Source of the DNA: Synechococcus sp. GFB01
GTDB lineage: Bacteria > Cyanobacteriota > Cyanobacteriia > PCC-6307 > Cyanobiaceae
Direction of reading: 5' to 3'
DNA length: 5,485 nucleotides
Assembly (NCBI RefSeq): GCF_001039265.1
Contig: NZ_LFEK01000009.1
Span: 31,252-36,736 of the forward strand
Part shown: positions 1-5,485 of the stretch, piece after piece
Numbering within the stretch: position 1 is the stretch's first letter
Layout of the letters: each line of letters opens with the position of its first letter
Notes under the pieces: generated by a model
What the model was told of the DNA's origin: nothing
Databases searched by the model: none
The model's input: only the letters and a program-made list of their open reading frames with translations
Program-made: the position numbers and the translations under genes

Positions 1-30
1 GCCCACCAGCCCGAAATGAGCCTTACCCAT
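1..30 (-). CDS. gnd: 6-phosphogluconate dehydrogenase, N-terminal fragment (runs off left edge)
   Basis: On the minus strand an ATG at 30-28 opens a frame reading MGKAHFGLVG up to the window edge. This matches the start of cyanobacterial 6-phosphogluconate dehydrogenase, whose N-terminus is the first strand and Gly-rich turn of the NADP-binding Rossmann fold (GLVGLGxMG in the family; only GLVG is visible). The enzyme decarboxylates 6-phosphogluconate to ribulose 5-phosphate and makes NADPH in the oxidative pentose phosphate pathway. It is co-directional with glgC, 114 bases downstream of the glgC stop. An earlier ATG at 44-42 is out of frame. There is no clear Shine-Dalgarno sequence before the chosen ATG. 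Only ten codons are visible, so the name rests on a short match plus my recollection that gnd follows glgC in picocyanobacteria. Confidence 0.8.
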   Translation of the reverse strand, partial: MGKAHFGLVG

Positions 31-109
31 GGATCGTCAATCATGCCGTTCGCCCCAGTGTGGACACCAGCTGGTGGGCCGTGTGGTCAAGATCACGACT
101 TGCGTCAAC

Positions 110-136
110 CCTGTCAGCAAGTGCTGGCCTGACAGG
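110..136 (-). terminator. Hairpin just after glgC (possible terminator or RNA 3'-end stabiliser)
   Basis: Perfect 8-base inverted repeat CCTGTCAG (110-117) / CTGACAGG (129-136) with an 11-base loop, beginning 8 bases past the glgC stop on the minus strand. In the transcript the stem is followed by GTTGACGC and has no U-run, so it is not a textbook intrinsic terminator. It could instead be a processing or stabilising element between glgC and gnd in a shared transcript. The inverted repeat is seen directly; its role is inferred. Confidence 0.45.
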
Positions 137-144
137 CGGGCTCG

Positions 145-1440
145 TTAGATCACCGTGCCGTCGGCGATCGTCCCGTTCTTCACAACAACCACAATGCCGT
201 TGCGGATGTAGAAATTGAGCTCGGGACGGTCGGCTTCCTCGACACGATCCTTGTTGATGATCGTCACGTTCTGGCCGATCCGCACGTTCTTGTCGATGAT
301 GGCCCGCTTCACGGTGGTGCCGCGACCCAGGCCGATCGGAATCCCTCCCCTCGCCCTCAGGGCTGCCCGTTCCTCGGCCGATTCGAAGTAATCGGCACCC
401 ATGACCAGGGTGTCCTGCAGCACCACTTCGTCTTCCACGCGGGCACGAACCCCCAGCACGCAGTGATGAATGCTGCAGGCCTTGAGCAGTGATCCCTCTC
501 CGATGATCGACTCGGTGACCTGGGCGTCCTGAAACTTGCTCGGTGGCAGATAGCGTGGCCTGGTGTAGATCGGGAACTTTTCGTCGTAGAACGAGAACGG
601 GGGATTCGGTTGCTCGGTGAGGGCGAGGTTGGCTTCATAGAAGGCGCCGATGGTGCCGATGTCCTCCCAATAGTCGTTGAACAGAAAACTCTGCAGACGA
701 TCCCCTCGAGCCAGCGAAGTTGGGATGATCTCCTTGCCGAAATCGGTGGCGGAGGGGTTGTCGGCAAGCAGGTCGAAGAGGGTGTCCCGGCTGAACACGT
801 AGATCCCCATCGAAGCCAGGAAGGGGCGCTGGGCGGCCTCCTGGGCGGTGAGACCCAGACTCTGCGTGTCGACGCGCATGGCCTCAAGCGCTTCGCCCTT
901 CGGCTTCTCACGGAATTCCTGGATCCGGCCGCTGCCATCGGTGCGCATCAGACCGAATCCCTCGGCCTGGATGGCATCGACCGGCAGGGCACCAACGGAG
1001 AGCTGGGCACCAGTGTCGATATGGTGCTTCACGAAGCGGCCGTAATCCATCCGGTACAGTTGGTCGCCGGAGAGGATCAGATAGTGATCCACATCCCACT
1101 CCTGGAATAGCCACTGGTATTTGCGTACGGCATCCGCCGTTCCCTCGAACCAGCTCGGGCTGTCCGGTGTCTGCTGAGCAGCGAGAACCTCAACGAAGCC
1201 CTGGCCGAACCCGGCAGAAAGGTTGTACGTCATCGTGAGATGACGGTTCAAGGAAGCACTGTTGAACTGCGTCAACACATAGATCTTGTTGATCTCGGAA
1301 TTGATGCAGTTACTGATGGGAATATCGATCAGGCGGTATTTCCCGGCCAGTGGAACGGCTGGTTTGGCCCTCATCTTGGTGAGCGGATACAGGCGTGTAC
1401 CGGCTCCTCCGCCGAGGATGATGGCCAGAACACGCTTCAT
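145..1440 (-). CDS. glgC: Glucose-1-phosphate adenylyltransferase (ADP-glucose pyrophosphorylase)
   Basis: Makes ADP-glucose and pyrophosphate from ATP and glucose 1-phosphate, the committed and regulated step of glycogen synthesis in the cytoplasm. The 431-residue product has the nucleotide-binding signature [12 protein letters not shown] (10-21), the substrate-site region [10 protein letters not shown] (124-133) with the conserved Asp126, and FREKPKG (176-182) with the glucose-1-phosphate Lys179. A C-terminal left-handed beta-helix domain follows from about residue 305. By alignment in my head to the Anabaena enzyme, Lys384 and Lys421 correspond to the 3-phosphoglycerate activator lysines and Arg296 to the phosphate-inhibition arginine, so allosteric control looks intact. 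ATG 1440 was chosen because the family starts at [12 protein letters not shown] and GGAG lies 8 bases upstream (1449-1452). An in-frame GTG at 1521 would add 27 residues with no family support. It lies 112 bases after hemA and is followed by gnd. No truncation or missing key residue was seen. Confidence 0.97.
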   Translation of the reverse strand: MKRVLAIILGGGAGTRLYPLTKMRAKPAVPLAGKYRLIDIPISNCINSEINKIYVLTQFNSASLNRHLTMTYNLSAGFGQGFVEVLAAQQTPDSPSWFEGTADAVRKYQWLFQEWDVDHYLILSGDQLYRMDYGRFVKHHIDTGAQLSVGALPVDAIQAEGFGLMRTDGSGRIQEFREKPKGEALEAMRVDTQSLGLTAQEAAQRPFLASMGIYVFSRDTLFDLLADNPSATDFGKEIIPTSLARGDRLQSFLFNDYWEDIGTIGAFYEANLALTEQPNPPFSFYDEKFPIYTRPRYLPPSKFQDAQVTESIIGEGSLLKACSIHHCVLGVRARVEDEVVLQDTLVMGADYFESAEERAALRARGGIPIGLGRGTTVKRAIIDKNVRIGQNVTIINKDRVEEADRPELNFYIRNGIVVVVKNGTIADGTVI

Positions 1441-1523
1441 GACAGCCGCTCCACGGATCGATCGGGGGCACCGTACCGGAGCACTTGCCGCTGGCGATAG
1501 TCCCCCGGACACCGGCAGCACGA

Positions 1524-1534
1524 ACTGTGACAGT
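1524..1534. promoter_or_regulatory. Palindrome ACTGTgACAGT upstream of glgC (operator-like, function unknown)
   Basis: A 5-1-5 perfect palindrome sits in the 112-base hemA-glgC spacer, 84 bases before the glgC start. Palindromes of this size are often repressor or activator sites, but this one matches no motif I can name with confidence. No convincing -10/-35 pair is visible in the spacer, so glgC may either have its own promoter or be read through from hemA. Confidence 0.2.
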
Positions 1535-1545
1535 CGCTACGGAAT

Positions 1546-1559
1546 GGCGTTCTCACGCC
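1546..1559 (-). other. Small GC hairpin with a GNRA-type loop spanning the hemA stop codon
   Basis: On the minus strand GGCGT-GAGA-ACGCC forms a 5-pair stem closed by a GAGA (GNRA-class) tetraloop, with the hemA TGA inside it (1555-1553). GNRA loops stabilise short stems. Without a U-run it is not a standard terminator, and a 5-pair stem can arise by chance in GC-rich DNA. Confidence 0.25.
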
Positions 1560-2860
1560 TCGCCGGCGTCGTGGAGCTCGAACAGGTCCTCCAGCACGCG
1601 CATGGCCGCGTGGCGCTGCGACCGGGGCTGGGGAGACCTGATGTTGGTCACGGGCGTGTGCAGGATCTTGTTGATGATCCCCTTGCTGAGTGCCTCCACC
1701 ACCTTGCGCTCCCGGGCCGAGAGATCCGGTCCCATGCGGCTGAGAGCCTTCTGCAGCTCCTGCTCGCGGATGGTCTCGAGCTGACGCCGCAGCCGGTTCA
1801 CCACCGGTACCGCCTCCAACCCGTCCCACCACTCCAGGAACAGGCGCGCCTCCTCCTCCAGGAGCCGTTGGGCCTCGGCCGCCACCTCGCGGCGGGCCTC
1901 CTGATTGCGGGCCACCACCTCCTGCAGATCGTCGACATCGAAGGCCTGCACCCCCTCCACGCCGGCCACGTCGGCGGCGATGTTGCGCGGCACACCGATA
2001 TCGATGAGCATCAGGCTGGAGCGCCGGTTGAGCTTCTCCAGACGCGCCCCTGTGATGATCGGCTCCTCCGCGGCTGTGCTGGTGAACACCAGGGAGCAGG
2101 TGCTGAGGCAGTGGTCGAGATCGTCGAGCGGACGGCACTGCACAGGCAGGCCAGGGAAATCGGCCGCCAGGGCCTCGGCCCGGGCGGCAGTGCGGTTGAG
2201 CAACACCACACCACGGCAGCCCTTGGCCTGCAGGTGCTGCAGCAGCAGCCGGGCCATGCGACCGGACCCCACCACGGCGACCTGCTCCTGATCCAGCGGC
2301 AGCAGCTCATCGACGCCGCGGGCCTGACCCACCTTGAGCTGGGCCAGCTCAACGGCGGCCGAACTGATCGACACGGCGCCCGTGCCGAGATTGGTCTCGG
2401 TGCGGACCCGCTTGCCCGTGCTTACAGCCTGGTTGAGCAGACGATTGAGGATCGGCCCCACGGAGCGATGCTCCTGGCCGAGGCGCACCATCTTCTTGAC
2501 CTGCGAGAGGATCTGACCCTCGCCGAGCACGAGCGAGTCGAGTCCGGCAGCCACCCTCAGCAGGTGGCTGATGGCGTCCTCGTGGTGATAGGTGAACAGA
2601 TGCGGGCTGAGCTGGTCGAGATCCAGACCCGACTGCTGGCTCAGGAACTGACCAACGGCTGAGATCCCCTGCTCGGGATGGCGCAGCAGGGTGTAGATCT
2701 CAAGGCGGTTACAGGTGCTGAGGATCGAGGCCTCGAGCACCTGATCGTCTGCACGAAGGGCCTGCAGAGAGGCCTCCATGGTCTGCTCCGGGATGCTGAG
2801 ACGCTCCCGGATCTCCACCGGAGCCGTGCGATGCGACAGGCCAACGACGGCGATATGCAT
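1553..2860 (-). CDS. hemA: Glutamyl-tRNA reductase
   Basis: Reduces glutamyl-tRNA(Glu) with NADPH to glutamate-1-semialdehyde, the first committed step of C5 tetrapyrrole synthesis leading to heme, chlorophyll and bilins. The 435-residue product opens MHIAVVGLSHRTAPVEIRE. It has the catalytic Cys50 in STCNRLE (48-54), the substrate-domain signature GLDSLVLGEGQILSQVK (106-122), a Rossmann NADPH site VVGSGRMAR (196-204) followed by LNRT (221-224), LIDIGVPRN (285-293), and a helical C-terminal dimerisation domain (about 320-430) with FLEWW (341-345). Length and motifs are typical of cyanobacterial HemA. ATG 2860 lies 25 bases after the glpX stop, so glpX and hemA are probably co-transcribed. The bases before the ATG hold no clear Shine-Dalgarno sequence. 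No defect was seen. Confidence 0.97.
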   Translation of the reverse strand: MHIAVVGLSHRTAPVEIRERLSIPEQTMEASLQALRADDQVLEASILSTCNRLEIYTLLRHPEQGISAVGQFLSQQSGLDLDQLSPHLFTYHHEDAISHLLRVAAGLDSLVLGEGQILSQVKKMVRLGQEHRSVGPILNRLLNQAVSTGKRVRTETNLGTGAVSISSAAVELAQLKVGQARGVDELLPLDQEQVAVVGSGRMARLLLQHLQAKGCRGVVLLNRTAARAEALAADFPGLPVQCRPLDDLDHCLSTCSLVFTSTAAEEPIITGARLEKLNRRSSLMLIDIGVPRNIAADVAGVEGVQAFDVDDLQEVVARNQEARREVAAEAQRLLEEEARLFLEWWDGLEAVPVVNRLRRQLETIREQELQKALSRMGPDLSARERKVVEALSKGIINKILHTPVTNIRSPQPRSQRHAAMRVLEDLFELHDAGEA

Positions 2861-2885
2861 GGAGATGACCGATCAGCAGCGGAGC

Positions 2886-3890
2886 TCAGCGCAGCGCGAT
2901 GCTCTGGGCACCGGGCTTGATATGGACCGTGGTGGTGAAACGGGCGGTGTTGTCGAGGGTGCTGATCACCAGCGAGCTGGTACGGATGCAGTCCTTCTCG
3001 AATTTGACACCGTCGAACAGGAGGCCATCGGTAATGCCGCTGGCCGCGAAGACCACGTTCTCACCGGAAGCGAGTTCCTCGGCCTCGTAAACCTTGTCGG
3101 GATCGCTGATGCCCATCTCAGCCAGGCGGGCCAGGTTGCCCTCGCGGGTGAGGCCCTCCCACTCCTTCGTCTGGGCCACGGCCGGGTCGTAGACGAGCTG
3201 GCCCTGGAAGTGCCCTCCCAGAGCCCGCAGCGCTGCGGCGGAGATGACGCCCTCGGGGGCGGCGCCGATACCCATCAGGCAGTGGGTACCCGTGCCGGCG
3301 AAACCGGCAGCGATGGCGGCCTGCACATCACCGTCGGAGATCGGCTGCACGCGAGCGCCGGTGGCTCGGATTTCGGCGATCAGGTCCTTGTGGCGGGCGC
3401 GATCCATCACCACGATCACCAGATCGCTCTTGGGCATGCCGAGGCACTGGCTGAGGATCTCGATGTTCTCGGTGGCCGACTTGCGGATGTCCACCTTGCC
3501 CTTGGCCGCCGGGGGCGCGGCGAGCTTCTTCATGTAGAAGTCAGGGGCGTTGAACAGGCCACCACGGTCGGAGGCGGCCAGCACGGCCATCGACCCGCGC
3601 TGACTGTTGGCGCACAGGTTGGTGCCCTCGCAGGGATCGACGGCGAAGTCAACGCCGGGACCGGTGCCGCTGCCGACCTCCTCACCAATGTAGAGCATGG
3701 GGGCTTCGTCGCGCTCACCCTCACCGATCACGATGCGGCCCTGCATGGGGATGGTGCCCATCCGCAGCCGCATGGCTTCGACGGCCGCTGCATCAGCCTC
3801 GTTCTTGAGGCCCATGCCGGTGAGCTTGGCCGAGGCGATGGCGGCCTGTTCGACCACCTCGAGAATTTCCTGAATCAGGGAGCGATCCAC
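2886..3890 (-). CDS. glpX: Class II fructose-1,6-/sedoheptulose-1,7-bisphosphatase (GlpX family)
   Basis: Dephosphorylates fructose 1,6-bisphosphate and, in cyanobacteria, also sedoheptulose 1,7-bisphosphate; this dual enzyme serves the regenerative half of the Calvin cycle. The 334-residue protein has the family length and metal/phosphate motifs: Asp33 near the N-terminus, [11 protein letters not shown] (56-66) with Glu57, DPCEGTN (85-91) with Asp85 and Glu88, SDGD (185-188), and GAAPEG (209-214) with Glu213. The start is GTG at 3890, giving the family N-terminus [17 protein letters not shown]; no other in-frame start fits and there is no clear Shine-Dalgarno sequence. It is first of the apparent glpX-hemA pair and divergent from rpe, with a 229-base intergenic region. 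The cyanobacterial enzyme family is known for redox and AMP control, but I cannot assign the residues here. Some annotations call it glpX-SBP. Confidence 0.97.
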   Translation of the reverse strand: MDRSLIQEILEVVEQAAIASAKLTGMGLKNEADAAAVEAMRLRMGTIPMQGRIVIGEGERDEAPMLYIGEEVGSGTGPGVDFAVDPCEGTNLCANSQRGSMAVLAASDRGGLFNAPDFYMKKLAAPPAAKGKVDIRKSATENIEILSQCLGMPKSDLVIVVMDRARHKDLIAEIRATGARVQPISDGDVQAAIAAGFAGTGTHCLMGIGAAPEGVISAAALRALGGHFQGQLVYDPAVAQTKEWEGLTREGNLARLAEMGISDPDKVYEAEELASGENVVFAASGITDGLLFDGVKFEKDCIRTSSLVISTLDNTARFTTTVHIKPGAQSIALR

Positions 3891-3955
3891 AGCAGTCCGG
3901 CAGAGGGCAAGGGAGCTTCGGCGGGAAGGGCGGGGGCGGCGTGGAGCAGCGGTCG

Positions 3956-3995
3956 ACGGAACCCGGGCGGCATGACCTGGACCACCCGGTTCCGT
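3956..3995 (-). promoter_or_regulatory. Long hairpin in the presumed glpX 5' leader
   Basis: Read on the minus strand, ACGGAACC then GGGTGG pairs with CCGCCC, one bulged G, then GGTTCCGT. This gives 14 pairs (one of them G·U) around an 11-base loop, 65 bases before the glpX GTG. The wobble pair exists only in minus-strand RNA and would be an A/C mismatch in plus-strand RNA, which favours the glpX direction. No U-run follows, so it is not a plain terminator. It could be a leader regulatory or stability element. The pairing is seen directly; transcription through it is inferred from a candidate promoter near 4044-4072. Confidence 0.4.
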
Positions 3996-4027
3996 TCGTT
4001 TGCGACCTCCAGCAGCGGTGCCTCTCA

Positions 4028-4038
4028 GGCTTCAAGCC
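4028..4038. promoter_or_regulatory. Palindrome GGCTTcAAGCC between the divergent glpX and rpe promoters
   Basis: Perfect 5-1-5 palindrome at about the +1 position of the glpX promoter candidate and 23 bases upstream of the rpe -35. The location suits an operator that could touch both genes, but no regulator can be named from the sequence. Confidence 0.2.
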
Positions 4039-4043
4039 GGGTC

Positions 4044-4072
4044 ACTGTATCAGCGCTGGTCTGGAGAGCTCC
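4044..4072 (-). promoter_or_regulatory. Candidate glpX promoter (extended -10, poor -35)
   Basis: On the minus strand TGATACAGT contains TACAGT (4049-4044), 4 of 6 to the -10 consensus, preceded by TGN as in an extended -10. The -35 position 17 bases upstream reads GGAGCT and is poor. Transcription from here would give a leader of roughly 145 bases containing the 3956-3995 hairpin. The match is weak, and a start nearer the gene is not excluded. Confidence 0.28.
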
Positions 4073-4090
4073 GACGCCACTCCCTACAAT
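4062..4090 (+). promoter_or_regulatory. Candidate rpe promoter, sigma70-type
   Basis: TACAAT (4085-4090) matches the -10 consensus at 5 of 6, and TGGAGA (4062-4067) matches -35 at 4 of 6, with the optimal 17-base spacer. Transcription would start near 4097, leaving a short leader of about 23 bases that holds the Shine-Dalgarno sequence. Its -35 overlaps the -35 position of the glpX candidate on the other strand by one base. Confidence 0.55.
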
Positions 4091-4110
4091 CCGACATCCC
4101 TCAGTCCGGT

Positions 4111-4114
4111 GGAG
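4111..4114 (+). promoter_or_regulatory. rpe ribosome binding site
   Basis: GGAG five bases before the ATG at 4120. It decides the start in favour of 4120 over the upstream in-frame ATG at 4000, which would lie upstream of the promoter and add 40 residues unlike the family. Confidence 0.7.
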
Positions 4115-4119
4115 TCCGC

Positions 4120-4803
4120 ATGAGCACCAAACCCCTGGTGATATCGCCTTCGATCCTCTCGGCCGACTTCGCACGCCTCGGTGAGGAGGTGCGTGCCGTC
4201 GACGAAGCCGGTGCCGACTGGATCCACGTGGATGTGATGGACGGGCGCTTCGTCCCCAACATCACCATCGGCCCCCTGATCGTGGAGGCGCTGCGCCCGG
4301 TCACGGCCAAACCGCTCGACGTTCACCTGATGATCGTGGAGCCCGAGAAATACGTGCCGGATTTCGCACGGGCCGGTGCCGACATCATCTCGGTGCAGGT
4401 GGAGGCGTGTCCGCACCTGCACAGGAACCTCGCCCAGATCAAGGATCTCGGCAAGCAGGCCGGTGCCGTGCTGAACCCCAGCACCCCACTCGACACGCTC
4501 GAGTACTGCCTGGAGCTGTGCGATCTGGTGCTGATCATGAGCGTGAATCCCGGTTTCGGGGGTCAGAGCTTCATCGAGAACCAGGTTCAGAAGATTCGGG
4601 ACCTGCGGCGGATGTGCGACGAGAAGGGTCTGGATCCCTGGATCGAGGTGGACGGCGGCATCAAGGAGCAGAACGCCTGGAAGGTGATCGAAGCCGGAGC
4701 CAACGCCATCGTGAGTGGCTCGGGCGTGTTCAACCAGCCCAGCTACGCCGGCGCCATCCAAGGGATCCGCAACAGCCGCCGGCCGGAACCCGCCCTGGTC
4801 TGA
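4120..4803 (+). CDS. rpe: Ribulose-phosphate 3-epimerase
   Basis: Interconverts ribulose 5-phosphate and xylulose 5-phosphate, used in regeneration of the CO2 acceptor by day and in the pentose phosphate pathway in the dark; cytoplasmic. The 227-residue TIM barrel begins [20 protein letters not shown]. It carries the metal/catalytic residues His36 and Asp38 in [12 protein letters not shown] (36-47), His69 in DVHLM (67-71), and Asp178 in EVDGG (176-180). The phosphate-binding loops [10 protein letters not shown] (140-149) and SGSGVF (199-204) are also present. Length is normal. It is divergent from glpX, so two pentose-regeneration enzymes share one control region, and it converges on ccsA. 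No anomaly in the coding sequence. Confidence 0.97.
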   Translation: MSTKPLVISPSILSADFARLGEEVRAVDEAGADWIHVDVMDGRFVPNITIGPLIVEALRPVTAKPLDVHLMIVEPEKYVPDFARAGADIISVQVEACPHLHRNLAQIKDLGKQAGAVLNPSTPLDTLEYCLELCDLVLIMSVNPGFGGQSFIENQVQKIRDLRRMCDEKGLDPWIEVDGGIKEQNAWKVIEAGANAIVSGSGVFNQPSYAGAIQGIRNSRRPEPALV

Positions 4804-4846
4804 GCTGGTCACCCGCCGCGGGGCACGGGGACCGGGATCGCCAACA

Positions 4847-4877
4847 TCCAGCACCTCTCCTCCGCGGGGGTGCTGGA
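4847..4877. terminator. Hairpin between convergent rpe and ccsA (possible two-way terminator)
   Basis: Perfect 9-base inverted repeat TCCAGCACC (4847-4855) / GGTGCTGGA (4869-4877) around a 13-base loop. It starts 43 bases after the rpe stop and lies 41 bases beyond the ccsA stop. Placement between converging genes fits a shared terminator, but neither strand has a real U-run after the stem. Stems without U-runs are common at gene ends in cyanobacteria, so the role is plausible but unproven. Confidence 0.5.
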
Positions 4878-4888
4878 ACCTGTCCCAG

Positions 4889-4906
4889 CGCAGGATGCCC
4901 TCTGCG
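4889..4906 (-). terminator. Minor hairpin after the ccsA stop
   Basis: CGCAG (4889-4893) / CTGCG (4902-4906) with an 8-base loop begins 12 bases past the ccsA stop on the minus strand. The stem is only five pairs and no U-run follows. It may act with the larger hairpin at 4847-4877 or be chance. Confidence 0.2.
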
Positions 4907-4918
4907 GCGGTCGGGGTG

Positions 4919-5485
4919 TCAGTCTCCGAAGAACCAGCCGTAGCTGTGCAGACCGATGCCCAGCAGGTTGACCCCGATGTAGCAGACGGCGATCACCAGC
5001 AGACCGGCAGCGGCCACCAGGGCAGGCCGTCGTCCCTGCCAACCGCGGATCAGGCGGGTGTGCAGGTAGGCGGCATAGACGAGCCAGCAGATCAGCGCCC
5101 AGGTCTCCTTGGGATCCCAGCTCCACCAACTGCCCCAGGCCTCGTTGGCCCACACGGCACCGCTGACCAGGCCGACCGAGAGGAGCAGGAAGCCCACCGT
5201 GATGGTGCGATAGCTGAGCGAATCGAGCTGCTCGGATACAGGCATCGGGGCACTGCTGAGCCGAAGAGGTGCAGCCATGGCCCCAGGTCCGTCACTGGCC
5301 AACTGGGCCTGACGGAACCCACCACTGCCGATCGAGCTGCTGCGCAGCTCCAGAGCGTTGCCACGATCCACCAGAAGCACTGCCACAGAGAGGAGCGATC
5401 CGACCAGCAGCGCTGCATAGCTCAACATGATCACGCTGACGTGCATCACAAGCCAGCTCGAGCGGAGGGCCGGCACCAGCGGGGA
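4919..5485 (-). CDS. ccsA: Cytochrome c biogenesis protein CcsA, C-terminal part (5' end beyond right edge)
   Basis: Heme-handling membrane protein of the system II cytochrome c assembly pathway (CcsA with Ccs1/CcsB; Ycf5 in plastids), which attaches heme to apocytochromes on the lumenal side of the thylakoid. The frame is open to the window edge, giving 188 visible residues from [18 protein letters not shown]; an internal GTG at 5476 is not the start. Visible are a membrane segment (about 11-38) containing His15, a polar loop (about 40-92), a second segment (about 94-113), the tryptophan-rich heme motif [13 protein letters not shown] (117-129), His142, further hydrophobic segments (about 131-142 and 154-176), and His180 in [10 protein letters not shown] at the C-terminus. 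The conserved histidines and Trp-rich motif are the heme ligands and platform of the family. The usual family length is near 320, so roughly the first 130 residues are missing. It converges on rpe. Confidence 0.95.
   Translation of the reverse strand, partial: SPLVPALRSSWLVMHVSVIMLSYAALLVGSLLSVAVLLVDRGNALELRSSSIGSGGFRQAQLASDGPGAMAAPLRLSSAPMPVSEQLDSLSYRTITVGFLLLSVGLVSGAVWANEAWGSWWSWDPKETWALICWLVYAAYLHTRLIRGWQGRRPALVAAAGLLVIAVCYIGVNLLGIGLHSYGWFFGD

Noticed and set aside
31..144. A gnd promoter using one of the TTGAC boxes as -35
   Set aside because: No acceptable -10 lies 16-18 bases downstream of any of them, so a promoter cannot be supported from the sequence.
1441..1521. 27-residue N-terminal extension of GlgC from a GTG at 1521
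   Set aside because: The family begins at [12 protein letters not shown], there is a good RBS before ATG 1440, and the extension would cross the palindrome in the spacer.
1286..2662. Long plus-strand open frame of 458 codons antisense to hemA
   Set aside because: It lies almost wholly over the motif-complete hemA and the glgC 5' end. Its product is rich in His, Arg, Ala and Gln without recognisable domains, as expected for a shadow frame in GC-rich DNA.
3793..4035. 80-codon minus-strand frame overlapping the glpX start and leader
   Set aside because: It is out of frame with glpX, low in complexity (Pro, Arg, Cys), and has no start signal; treated as a chance frame, although a leader peptide cannot be formally excluded.
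4000..4119. 40-residue N-terminal extension of Rpe from an ATG at 4000
   Set aside because: It would start upstream of the likely promoter, resembles no Rpe N-terminus, and ATG 4120 has its own GGAG box.
2778..4184. Long plus-strand open frame of 468 codons antisense to glpX and running into rpe
   Set aside because: It covers glpX in the opposite strand and overlaps the rpe start in another frame. The composition is shadow-like (Gly, Asp, His, Ala rich) and no motif is visible.
4084..4854. Minus-strand open frame of 256 codons antisense to rpe
   Set aside because: It mirrors rpe, whose catalytic residues and RBS are all present on the plus strand; the translation has no recognisable family.
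1..5485. Search for mobile elements, CRISPR arrays, tRNA/rRNA genes, toxin-antitoxin or other accessory systems
   Set aside because: No direct-repeat arrays, terminal inverted repeats with a transposase, tRNA-like cloverleaf or accessory gene was seen; all large frames are core metabolic genes.

Overview
The window reads as a stretch of core chromosome from a GC-rich picocyanobacterium (marine Synechococcus/Cyanobium type). The reasons are a glgC product with the cyanobacterial length (431 aa) and 3-phosphoglycerate regulatory lysines, a class II (GlpX-type) fructose/sedoheptulose bisphosphatase, a glutamyl-tRNA reductase (C5 tetrapyrrole route), and a CcsA-type cytochrome c assembly protein. 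Coding density is high, and nothing looks mobile or horizontally acquired: no IS, tRNA, rRNA, integrase or CRISPR array was seen.

Layout, left to right. The first 30 bases are the start of gnd (6-phosphogluconate dehydrogenase, minus strand), which runs off the left edge. A 114-base spacer with a strong inverted repeat separates it from glgC (minus, 145-1440). A 112-base spacer leads to hemA (minus, 1553-2860), which lies only 25 bases behind glpX (minus, 2886-3890, GTG start). Transcription order on the minus strand is therefore glpX, hemA, glgC, gnd. A 229-base divergent region (3891-4119) carries a good promoter for rpe (plus, 4120-4803), a weaker promoter candidate for glpX, and a long hairpin in the presumed glpX leader. 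rpe converges on ccsA (minus, 4919 to the right edge, 5' end missing) across a 115-base spacer with two hairpins.

Functionally the block joins photosynthetic carbon metabolism: the Calvin cycle bisphosphatase (glpX), the pentose epimerase shared by the Calvin and oxidative pentose phosphate pathways (rpe), the committed step of glycogen storage (glgC), and the NADPH-producing step that works in the dark (gnd). Two genes serve tetrapyrrole and cytochrome supply (hemA and ccsA). I see no new defence, mobile or biosynthetic system. What deserves a second look is in the non-coding spacers: the glpX leader hairpin, the back-to-back glpX/rpe promoters, and a 10-base complementarity between the gnd leader and the first gnd codons.
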